From positions 39,267 to 103,266 of the forward strand of contig JANNNB010000196.1 in assembly GCA_031398325.1 (NCBI GenBank): 64,000 nucleotides of DNA, in the 5' to 3' direction. Origin of the DNA: Sva-07 sp031398325. GTDB lineage: Bacteria; Actinomycetota; Acidimicrobiia; Acidimicrobiales; Ilumatobacteraceae. Numbering within the stretch: position 1 is the stretch's first letter; each line of letters starts with the position of its first letter. Below, one piece after another: positions 57,523 through 64,000 of this stretch. The notes below the pieces were generated by a model that saw nothing but the letters and a program-made list of their open reading frames with translations, did not search any database and was not told the DNA's origin. Made by a program: the position numbers and the translations under genes.

Positions 57523-58773
57523 GTGGCACTGATCGTCCAGAAGTACGGCGGCACGTCCGTCGCCGACCCCGAGCGCATCAACGCCGTGGCCGACAACGTC
57601 GCGATCACCAAACGTCGCAGCAATGATGTCGTGGTCGTGGTCTCGGCCATGGGCAAGGCGACCGACAATCTGATCGCCCTCGCTCAATCGGTGTCGAAGA
57701 CGCAGCCGGGCCGCGAGATGGACATGCTGCTCACCACTGGCGAGCGCCAGACGGCGGCACTGATGACCATGGCGTTGGCCGATCGCGGCATCGACGCCAT
57801 CAGCTTCACCGGCAGCCAGGTCGGCATCATCACCGACACCACGCACCGCAAGGCCAAGATCCTCGAGGTGAAGGGCGACCGGGTCCGCGAAGCACTCGCC
57901 GCCGGCAAGGTCGCCGTCGTCGCCGGTTTCCAGGGCGTGAGCACCGACAAGGAGATCACGACGATGGGTCGTGGCGCCTCCGACCTCACCGCGTCGGCGC
58001 TCGCCCAGGTGTTGAAGGCCGACGCGTGCGAGATCTACACCGACGTCACCGGCGTGTTCACCGCCGACCCGCGCATCGTCCCCCAGGCCCGGAAGCTGCA
58101 ACGGGTCCACTTCGACGAGATGCTCGAAATGGCGGGGGCCGGATCGAAGGTCCTCGCCCTGCGCTCGGTCGAGTTCGCCCGCACACACGACGTCCCGCTC
58201 CACGTTCGCTCCTCGTTCACATGGGAACCGGGCACGTGGGTCACCAATGAGGAGCCCTCGATGGAAGATCCGATCATCTCCGGTGTCGTCACCGACATGA
58301 CCGAAGCCAAGGTGACCGTGCTCGGCGTGCCCGACCGGCCCGGCGTCTCGGCTGCGCTCTTCGAGCCCCTCGCGGCGGCCAATGTGAACGTCGACATGAT
58401 CGTGCAGAACACCTCCACGGACGGCACGACCGACATCAGCTTCACGATGCCGATGGCCGACATGACCGACGCGGAAGACATCGTCTCGCGTGTTGCGCAG
58501 GAGGTCGGAGCAGCCGGGGTGTCGCACGACAACGACATCGCCAAGGTGTCGATCGTGGGTGCCGGCATGAAATCGTCACCCGGCATCGCGGCGAAGATGT
58601 TCCGTGTCCTCGCGGACGAGGACGTGAACATCCACATGATCTCCACGTCGACCATCCGCATCTCCGTGGTCACGTCGGCCGGCGACATGGAACGCGCCGC
58701 ACGCGCCCTCCACACCGCGTTCGGCCTGGACTCGGGGATGGATTACTCCGCCCCACTCCCGGAGAGAAAATAG
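57523..58773 (+). CDS. lysC: Aspartate kinase (alpha subunit; internal beta start)
   Basis: A 416-residue aspartokinase, first enzyme of the Lys/Thr/Met branch. KYGGTSVAD is at residues 7-15, then LLTTGERQTAALM and GFQGVSTDKEITTMGRGASDLTA. Two ACT domains follow (KVTVLGVPDRPGVSAALFEP and KVSIVGAGMKSSPGIAAKMFR), the site of Lys/Thr feedback. An internal ATG at 58261 with GAGGAG six bases upstream (residue 247) fits the separate beta subunit known in corynebacteria and mycobacteria. GTG start at 57523. Aspartate-semialdehyde dehydrogenase, the next enzyme, lies 1.1 kb downstream with an opposing gene between. Confidence 0.96.
   Translation: MALIVQKYGGTSVADPERINAVADNVAITKRRSNDVVVVVSAMGKATDNLIALAQSVSKTQPGREMDMLLTTGERQTAALMTMALADRGIDAISFTGSQVGIITDTTHRKAKILEVKGDRVREALAAGKVAVVAGFQGVSTDKEITTMGRGASDLTASALAQVLKADACEIYTDVTGVFTADPRIVPQARKLQRVHFDEMLEMAGAGSKVLALRSVEFARTHDVPLHVRSSFTWEPGTWVTNEEPSMEDPIISGVVTDMTEAKVTVLGVPDRPGVSAALFEPLAAANVNVDMIVQNTSTDGTTDISFTMPMADMTDAEDIVSRVAQEVGAAGVSHDNDIAKVSIVGAGMKSSPGIAAKMFRVLADEDVNIHMISTSTIRISVVTSAGDMERAARALHTAFGLDSGMDYSAPLPERK
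58261..58773 (+). CDS. Aspartate kinase beta subunit (internal in-frame start)
   Basis: The same frame as the aspartokinase gene, from the ATG at residue 247 (MEDPIISGVV). GAGGAG sits six bases upstream, a stronger ribosome site than that of most genes here. The resulting 170-residue chain holds both ACT domains only. In Corynebacterium glutamicum the equivalent product (172 residues) forms the alpha2beta2 regulatory assembly. That it is made here is inference. Confidence 0.7.
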   Translation: MEDPIISGVVTDMTEAKVTVLGVPDRPGVSAALFEPLAAANVNVDMIVQNTSTDGTTDISFTMPMADMTDAEDIVSRVAQEVGAAGVSHDNDIAKVSIVGAGMKSSPGIAAKMFRVLADEDVNIHMISTSTIRISVVTSAGDMERAARALHTAFGLDSGMDYSAPLPERK

Positions 58774-58886
58774 CCCCGGTTCTTCCCGGGTGGTCGGGAT
58801 CCGTTCGCTCGCAAGGCGCGTGACGAGGACGCTGCCTTGAGCAGCGACGAGTTCACGGAACGCCGCGAGCGGGCGAACCGGACCGA

Positions 58887-59711
58887 CTACCGGACGGTGG
58901 CGACGACCCAGTAGTGGGAGGGATTGATGCCGTCGAAGGTCTTGATCTCGGCGCCGTATCCCGACATCTTGCTCTTCGAGTGGCGCCACACCTGGATGTC
59001 GGTGAGGTGACGTTCGAGCGGGCCGATCACCTGATCGGGGTTGAGACGGTTCGCCTGCCAACCGAGGCGGGCCGCTGACCGCCGCTGGGCGAGCCAGTTC
59101 CCCATCCCGGGAATGCGGAACGCTGCTCGCATCAGTGAGCCGAGCGGAAGCAGGAACACGTCCGACCCGGTGCGGCCGCGATAGTTCAGTGCGATCTTGC
59201 CACCTGGCTTGGTGACCCGCACCGCCTCGGACGTGAGATCCAACGCATCGTCGGCATCACAGTGCTGCAAGGTGATGTAGCTGAACGCAACGTCGGCGGA
59301 TGCATCGGGCAGGTCGAGTGTCTGGCCGTCGGCGACATGGCTGGTACGGAGACGCTCGACCTTGCCGAAGCGACCGACCGTCTCATGGGTCCGCTCGAGG
59401 AAACCCGCATCGAGATCACAACCGATCACGGTGCCGTACTCCTGGGTGAACGCACAGGTCATACGGCCGATTCCACACCCGATCTCGACGAGCGTCTGCC
59501 GTTCGTTCTCCGGGCCACGCAACCCGAACTCGGTGAGGTACGCAGGGACCTCCTCGTCGCCCGTCGCCACGAACTGCTCGAGCGTCAGGTCTGAACCCGT
59601 CTCGTTGTTGAACACCCACCCCGTGGCGCGCACGACATCGTCACCGCTCGCCTGTCGTTCACTCAACTGCCCGGCCGAACGCCAGGGGATCAACTGCGCA
59701 CGCCGAACCAT
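58887..59711 (-). CDS. SAM-dependent methyltransferase (class I)
   Basis: A 274-residue enzyme. Motif I is LVEIGCGIGRMTCAF, motif II GTVIGCDLDAGF, and SYITLQHCDADDALDLTSEAVRVTKPGGKIALNYRG covers motifs IV-VI in a Methyltransf_11 pattern. No target is evident. The ATG at 59711 (MVRRAQLIPW) is chosen; a longer reading from 59768 adds 19 residues rich in Gly/Arg. It lies between aspartokinase and aspartate-semialdehyde dehydrogenase genes but on the opposite strand, interrupting an arrangement that is an operon in many actinobacteria. Confidence 0.87.
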   Translation of the reverse strand: MVRRAQLIPWRSAGQLSERQASGDDVVRATGWVFNNETGSDLTLEQFVATGDEEVPAYLTEFGLRGPENERQTLVEIGCGIGRMTCAFTQEYGTVIGCDLDAGFLERTHETVGRFGKVERLRTSHVADGQTLDLPDASADVAFSYITLQHCDADDALDLTSEAVRVTKPGGKIALNYRGRTGSDVFLLPLGSLMRAAFRIPGMGNWLAQRRSAARLGWQANRLNPDQVIGPLERHLTDIQVWRHSKSKMSGYGAEIKTFDGINPSHYWVVATVR

Positions 59712-59862
59712 CCGCGTGATTGTGCCAGCTCCGGACCCGCGACCGGCAACGCGGGTCGTGAGCGACATGTCACGTGACCCGATACGAGGCCTTGAGGCCG
59801 ACGGCCGGCGGGCCGTCAAACCTCGCGGCGTCCGAGCCGGCCATACCGTTAGTCTTTTCGCC

Positions 59863-60915
59863 ATGCACAGCGCAGGAAACGGTGTACGGGTCGGAATCGT
59901 CGGTGCCACTGGCCAGGTGGGCACCGTCATGCGGCGACTCCTCGCCGAGCGCAACTTCCCTGTGTCCGAGATGCGGTACTTCGCCTCGGCCCGATCGGCT
60001 GGCACGACGCTGCCGTGGAACGGTACCGACATCGTCGTGGAGGACGCGGCGACGGCCGACCCGGGCGGGCTCGACATCGCGCTGTTCTCGGCCGGCGCGT
60101 CGTCGTCGCGCGAGTTTGCCGCCAAGTTCGCAGCAGCCGGCGCGATCGTGATCGACAACTCCTCCGCATTCCGCATGGACCCCGACGTGCCCCTCATCGT
60201 TGCCGAGGTCAACGGCGAACTGGCCCAGAATCCGCCGAAGGGCATCATCGCCAACCCGAACTGCACCACCATGGCAGCGATGCCGGTGCTCAAGCCGCTG
60301 CACGACGAAGCCGGCCTCGTACGCATGATCGCCTCGACCTACCAGGCGGTGTCCGGTGGCGGGCTCGCCGGCGTCGACGAACTCGACAAGCAGGCTCGGG
60401 AAGTGGTGGACCGGGCCGCCGAACTCACGCACGACGGCGGCGCGGTCACCTTCCCCGCACCGATCAAGTTCGCACGGCCGATCGCATTCAACGTGTTGCC
60501 GCTCGCAGGTTCGCTCGTCGATGACGGCTCGTTCGAGACCGACGAGGAACAGAAACTGCGCAACGAGAGTCGCAAGATCCTCGACATCCCCGCCCTTGCG
60601 GTGTCGGGCACCTGCGTACGCGTGCCGGTGTTCACTGGCCATTCCCTGTCGTTGAACGTCGAGTTCGAACGTCCGATCAGCGTCGAGCGGGCGCTCGAAC
60701 TGTTGGCCGACGCTCCGGGCGTCGTGGTCAGCGAGATCCCGAACCCACTCGAGGCCGCAGGTCAGGACCCGAGCTACGTCGGTCGCATCCGTCAGGACGA
60801 CGGCGTACCCGGAGGACGTGGGCTCGCGCTCTTCGTCAGCAACGACAACCTCCGCAAGGGCGCTGCCCTCAACGCCATCCAAATCGCCGAGTTGGTCCAG
60901 TCTCGGCGACGCTGA
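59863..60915 (+). CDS. asd: Aspartate-semialdehyde dehydrogenase
   Basis: A 350-residue enzyme that makes aspartate semialdehyde from aspartyl phosphate with NADPH. The Rossmann motif is VGIVGATGQVGTVMRRLL; RYFASARSAGTTL follows; the catalytic cysteine is Cys134 in ANPNCTTM; the general base is the His in PVFTGHSLSLN. STYQAVSGGGLAGVDEL and GGRGLALFVSNDNLRKGAALNAIQIAEL are conserved. The ATG at 59863 begins just before the Rossmann fold; an extended open frame upstream is antisense to the methyltransferase gene. It shares its pathway with aspartokinase upstream. Confidence 0.96.
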   Translation: MHSAGNGVRVGIVGATGQVGTVMRRLLAERNFPVSEMRYFASARSAGTTLPWNGTDIVVEDAATADPGGLDIALFSAGASSSREFAAKFAAAGAIVIDNSSAFRMDPDVPLIVAEVNGELAQNPPKGIIANPNCTTMAAMPVLKPLHDEAGLVRMIASTYQAVSGGGLAGVDELDKQAREVVDRAAELTHDGGAVTFPAPIKFARPIAFNVLPLAGSLVDDGSFETDEEQKLRNESRKILDIPALAVSGTCVRVPVFTGHSLSLNVEFERPISVERALELLADAPGVVVSEIPNPLEAAGQDPSYVGRIRQDDGVPGGRGLALFVSNDNLRKGAALNAIQIAELVQSRRR

Positions 60916-60964
60916 TCCCAACTCGGGACGATGAACCGGTTCGATTGCCGGAGCCGCAGCACGA

Positions 60965-61246
60965 TCACGGGCAGGCACAGGGAATGGCGCCGCACTTGGG
61001 GCAGCCGTGCGCGAAGCGCTCGACGGCTTCGTTGAGGTCGACACCCTGCTGATTGGCCAGCGTGGCCACCCAGGCGACCACGTCGCCGAACTCGTGGACC
61101 TGCTGTTCGTGGGTCCCCTTGCGGACGGCCTGCGCGAGCTCGCCGATCTCCTCGGCCAGCCACGCCACGGTCGCCGAGACCCCTCGAGCGCCATCACGCT
61201 CGGCGTACGTGCGGTCGATGACGTCCTGCAGGTCGGCCAGATCCAT
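60965..61246 (-). CDS. MazG-like nucleotide pyrophosphohydrolase with Cys-rich tail
   Basis: A 93-residue all-alpha NTP pyrophosphohydrolase. LAEEIGELAQAVRKG holds the first pair of metal-binding acidic residues and HEFGDVVAWVATLANQQGVD the second (ExxD pattern). The C-terminus CPKCGAIPCACP has four cysteines (CxxC-4-CxC) that look like a zinc-binding tail. It may remove damaged nucleotides. The ATG at 61246 is used; a GTG two codons upstream is possible. It converges on asd. Confidence 0.88.
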   Translation of the reverse strand: MDLADLQDVIDRTYAERDGARGVSATVAWLAEEIGELAQAVRKGTHEQQVHEFGDVVAWVATLANQQGVDLNEAVERFAHGCPKCGAIPCACP

Positions 61247-61290
61247 GCGCACGGACCGTAGCGACTCGAATCGGGGCCGGGACGCGAAAC

Positions 61291-61318
61291 GGGCCGCTCC
61301 TCGTGTGAGGAACGGCCC
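61291..61318. terminator. Strong hairpin upstream of mazG
   Basis: gggccg-c-tcctc-gtgt-gagga-a-cggccc folds into an 11-bp stem with one mismatch and a four-base loop. No T-run on either side. It lies 45 bp upstream of the mazG start, so it may end a transcript coming from the right or act in the mazG leader. Confidence 0.6.
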
Positions 61319-61393
61319 ATGGTCGGGGCGGGCCTGCGTCCCTGCGGATCAAGTCGGGGGTCCGGCCGCGCTCAGACGGTCTGTTGCAGTCGG

Positions 61394-61439
61394 TACTCGC
61401 GAACGTGTCGACTCAACCGAACCCGTCATTTCGCGAGTA
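61394..61439. repeat. 46-bp inverted repeat
   Basis: Exact 10-bp arms tactcgcgaa and ttcgcgagta enclose 26 bases. The size is like that of the other intergenic palindromes in this window, so it may be one member of a further family, but no second copy was found here. Confidence 0.75.
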
Positions 61440-61995
61440 GCGACACCGCGCTCGGAGAAACCCTGCGTGATCGACGTCAGATCTCGACGTGGCTGCCGAC
61501 CCCGAACACGTGCTCTGGTTGACGGTGTGTCTGGTGGACGCCGTTCAGGACTCTCCGTCCTCGCCTGCACTTGTCGCAGGTGCCGTCAGTACAACAACTT
61601 TTTCCTGGAATTGTCATGCAGATCGCGTGTGCTCGAATCTCGATCGGGCCGATCGGTGCCGTCGTGACGTTCATTGTGCATCCTCGAGGCACACGCGAGC
61701 ACGACGTCAAAACCGGTCGGGTGCCCAATGAGCTAGGTTCTGAGCAGGACAAGGCAAGCCTCGTGGCTTTGCAGCCGCGCCGAAGTCATCACTGGCACGG
61801 ACATGGTCATGCTGAAGCAAAAGACACTGCCGATCAGTTAGCCGCTCCGAGGGGTCAGACAGAATGCAACTACGTCACCGTCAGTCGATAGGCGCACACG
61901 GCGGGACGCTCTCGCTCACCCGCATCCCGCAAGACGCCCGCGATGCTCGCCGGCGAGCATCCGCACCGTTTCGAACGCCTCGGCGGGAACCCTCG

Positions 61996-62595
61996 ATGGT
62001 CCGAGGCGCTGCGCTGTTCTCGATCTTCATCCTCACGGTCGCTGGTTGTGGCAGCAGTGCCAGCGACTCCGCCCCGGCGGCGAACTCCACGGTGAACTCC
62101 GCGGCGGCGGCCACCGAAGCGGGCTCGGCCACCGCAACGACGCCCGCGGCGACTGCCACCACGGACACTGTCGATGGCGCCTCGCCGACGTCGAATACGC
62201 CCGCAGCCGTCGACGCCTGCACGTTGCTGTCCAACGACGAAGCCGGCCAGTTCCTCGGTGGCCCGGTTGCGAGCTCCGGACCCACGTCGGGTGTCGGCGA
62301 AAGCGTGTGTCAGTGGGCGGACGACCAGGGCGGTTCGATCGACGTGTCGGTCGGCTCCAGCGGGACCGCACCAGGAAACTCATTCGTCCCCGAGAACCTC
62401 TTCGGTGTGGAGCCGAAGCCCGTCCCCGAACTGGACGGCGGCGGGTGGGACCTCGGACTCGGAACGGTCGACTTCGCTGCCGGTGAGCGTCACAACTCCG
62501 TGCTGGTGGTGTCGTTCGAGTCGAACGACATCAACGCGAAAACAGCGGTTGCCGTCGCAGTGCTCGTTCGCGACCGCATCGAAGCCGCCTCCTGA
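61996..62595 (+). CDS. DUF3558-like lipoprotein
   Basis: A 199-residue exported protein. MVRGAALFSIFILTVAGC is a lipoprotein signal (Cys18), then a low-complexity Ala/Thr/Ser linker to about residue 70. The folded part opens DACTLLSNDEAGQFLGG and contains ESVCQWADDQGGSIDVSV, the cysteine pair and CxLLxxxEA...CxW pattern of the DUF3558 family found in actinobacterial lipoproteins. Function unknown; some relatives are linked to cell-envelope processes. An open frame 44 codons upstream was rejected because it precedes the signal peptide. Confidence 0.83.
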   Translation: MVRGAALFSIFILTVAGCGSSASDSAPAANSTVNSAAAATEAGSATATTPAATATTDTVDGASPTSNTPAAVDACTLLSNDEAGQFLGGPVASSGPTSGVGESVCQWADDQGGSIDVSVGSSGTAPGNSFVPENLFGVEPKPVPELDGGGWDLGLGTVDFAAGERHNSVLVVSFESNDINAKTAVAVAVLVRDRIEAAS

Positions 62596-62680
62596 GCGTC
62601 GCCGAACTCGCTGGCGATGCGGCTCACATAGGTGTTACCCACCGGCCGGCCCCCGCCCACACCCCGGCCCCCACCGTGGT

Positions 62681-63742
62681 TCACAGGAAGTAACCGACGA
62701 CGTCAATGATGAAGTGCGTGGCCGCGCCCGGCACACCGCTGCAGTACACGCTCACCTGACGGTTGCTGTCGAGACCGACCTGCAACCCGTTGGCGATCGT
62801 GGCACTCACCTTGTCCCAGTTCACCGACGACGGACCGCCTGTCGGCGCGCCGCCCGGCACCACCGTGAGGTATCCGAACCCGGTCACGGTGTCAGTGATC
62901 GTGATGTTGTACGCGATCGCACGAGCACCAGGTGGAATCACGTTCGGCGACCCGTCGGTCCCCGTGGCGACACTGATCACGCGGGTCTCATCCAGCGCGA
63001 TCCGAGCGCCGGCCCGGCTGTCGTACACCCGCTTGGGCGTGATCGGCACCAACCCCGCCGTCGGTGGCAAATAGTGCACCGTGGCGGAGATGAATGCGCG
63101 CGTGGTGTCGAGGAACGAAAGGACGGAAAGGGCCTCGCCGATGGCGAGCACCCGAGGCGTCGTGGGGGTGAGCGTCCGGTCGAAAAGGCCCGGTCCGCCA
63201 GCGCCGGTGAACGAACCGAAAATCTGGGAAGGCCCCCCAGCTTGCGATATGTACGCCGTCGAGTCCAGTGAGGAGGCCGACAACGCCACGGACGAGTGCA
63301 TTGTCAATTCGATCTTGTGGATCTGGCTGCCGGCAGGGAGATCGAAGCCGACTCCGCCCCCTCCGGTCGCAGCGTTCGTCGTCGTCGCACCGATCGCACC
63401 CATGTAGCTCGCTGATGACACGATCTTGCTGCCACCGTATGGGATGAAACTCGCGTAGTCCTTCGTGATGCTCGTCAGACCGGTAGGGACCGTCAGCAAC
63501 GCGCTGACGGGCACATCTTGAATGGCAGCCGCCTGGCCGACGTCGGCGTCGGCGTCGGCGTCGGCGACGTGAGCGCCCCCGATCGCGAATGCTCCGGCTG
63601 CGACACCGATCCCGAGTAGAGAACGGCGCCCGATCGTGGGCGACACCGCTTCGGGCTCGACGTCGCCGGGTTCGCTCGCACCCGTCCCACCGATGACTGA
63701 TCGTTCTCGCAACAGCTCGTGAGATTGCCCGACAGGTTCCAT
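62681..63742 (-). CDS. Tat-exported surface protein with a C-terminal adhesin-like domain
   Basis: A 353-residue secreted protein. After a 38-residue acidic lead comes IGRRSLLGIGVAAGAFAIGGA, a twin-arginine signal, then ADADADAD coded by a hexanucleotide repeat. The middle is beta-rich (IHKIELTMHSSVALSAS, ISATVHYLPP). The last third, RVYDSRAG, then VIPPGARAIAYNITITDT, FGYLTVVPGG and a final HFIIDVVGYFL, matches a repeat domain common in secreted actinobacterial proteins that usually ends in VDVVGYF. Function unknown; cell-surface or extracellular role inferred. The start ATG at 63742 was chosen; a longer frame lies upstream. Confidence 0.85.
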   Translation of the reverse strand: MEPVGQSHELLRERSVIGGTGASEPGDVEPEAVSPTIGRRSLLGIGVAAGAFAIGGAHVADADADADVGQAAAIQDVPVSALLTVPTGLTSITKDYASFIPYGGSKIVSSASYMGAIGATTTNAATGGGGVGFDLPAGSQIHKIELTMHSSVALSASSLDSTAYISQAGGPSQIFGSFTGAGGPGLFDRTLTPTTPRVLAIGEALSVLSFLDTTRAFISATVHYLPPTAGLVPITPKRVYDSRAGARIALDETRVISVATGTDGSPNVIPPGARAIAYNITITDTVTGFGYLTVVPGGAPTGGPSSVNWDKVSATIANGLQVGLDSNRQVSVYCSGVPGAATHFIIDVVGYFL

Positions 63743-64000
63743 GACGACCCTTCCAACACTGCGTCCTTCGCGGACATTACCGTCGCAGGCGTCGGGCGCG
63801 TCGCAAAGGCGGGGCGGCGGCAGGCGATCGGCTCGACGGTGGCCAGATCGGATCCGGCGACGGCTGCCGTGGCAGCACCGATCTGTTCGTGGTCGTGACG
63901 GGCCGAGAATCGCGAGCCCCACGGGCCGATCACGGTGGCTGCGACTCGGCCGAACGTGCCAAGCCCGCACTTGATCTTGCTGAGCTCTCGCCCGTTCGTC
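63743..64000. other. Right-edge non-coding sequence
   Basis: About 258 bp upstream of the Tat-exported protein. It should contain that gene's promoter on the minus strand. I see no RNA gene, repeat or reliable start of another gene in it. Confidence 0.4.

Larger units (their letters stand above)
61247..61995. other. 749-bp region without a recognisable gene
   Basis: Between mazG and the DUF3558 lipoprotein. It holds two clear hairpins (listed separately) and a patch of lower GC around 61590-61800 (for example tacaacaactttttcctgg). Short open frames are present but none shows coding texture or a known motif. A small RNA or a remnant of foreign DNA is possible; I can support neither. Confidence 0.5.

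Noticed and set aside
61571..61891. A 106-codon frame in the gene-free stretch
   Set aside because: No ribosome site, no recognisable motif and amino-acid make-up unlike the real genes around it; left out as unsupported.

Overview
This is a 64 kb stretch of high-GC chromosome, densely coded on both strands. Gene content points to an actinobacterium: a WXG100 protein, an MhuD-type heme oxygenase, a DUF3558 lipoprotein, an Eis-type acetyltransferase, the actinobacterial Bax-inhibitor form, an aspartokinase with an internal start, and a Gram-positive Tad pilus locus. An Acidimicrobiia/Ilumatobacter-like host is my best guess, but that is inference from flavour and not from a marker gene. No rRNA, prophage, insertion sequence or CRISPR array is visible. 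The only tRNA found is a selenocysteine tRNA.

Layout. 0-12 kb: a molybdenum hydroxylase large subunit of the form II CO-dehydrogenase type, a pectinacetylesterase-like lipoprotein, an MBL-fold hydrolase overlapping an asparaginase, an AI-2E-type permease divergent from an MpaB/DUF2236 protein, a cyclophilin, and a UgpB-like sugar/glycerophosphodiester ABC importer without its ATPase. 12-19 kb: a small DksA/TraR-like protein with a UbiB-type kinase, a three-gene ferritin-like cluster, an epoxide hydrolase, a membrane protein with an HExxH motif and a Bax inhibitor homolog. 19-27 kb: a primary-type sigma factor, an Eis homolog, an acyl-CoA ligase/dehydrogenase operon, a VIT-family transporter, a P-type ATPase/hemerythrin chimera and tRNA-Sec. 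27-31.4 kb: a Tad pilus operon. 31-39.5 kb: housekeeping genes (rsgA, topA, tmk, holB, map). 39-46 kb: a cytochrome c pair, an orphan adenine methyltransferase, coaA, a HAD hydrolase, a small HTH/thiamine-binding/WXG100 group and an M20 peptidase. 46-57 kb: GH38 mannosidase, a DEAD-box helicase fused to a cold-shock domain, an APH/DUF6285 operon, a CoA transferase, a DNA ligase and kynureninase. 57-64 kb: the MhuD homolog, aspartokinase and aspartate-semialdehyde dehydrogenase (first two shared steps of Lys/Met/Thr synthesis) separated by a methyltransferase, MazG, a lipoprotein and a Tat-exported surface protein.

The most unusual signal is non-coding. At least four families of intergenic palindromes sit directly behind gene 3' ends. 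The best defined is a 52-bp element (22-bp arms, 8-bp centre) present four times, with compensatory base changes between copies; one copy lies in frame inside the methyltransferase gene. The protein-level oddities are the truncated P-type ATPase joined to a partial hemerythrin, the helicase/cold-shock fusion, and an MhuD homolog with a Gly/His-rich insert preceded by six clustered G-tracts. Start codons were assigned by hand; GTG starts are frequent and some starts are uncertain, as noted per gene.
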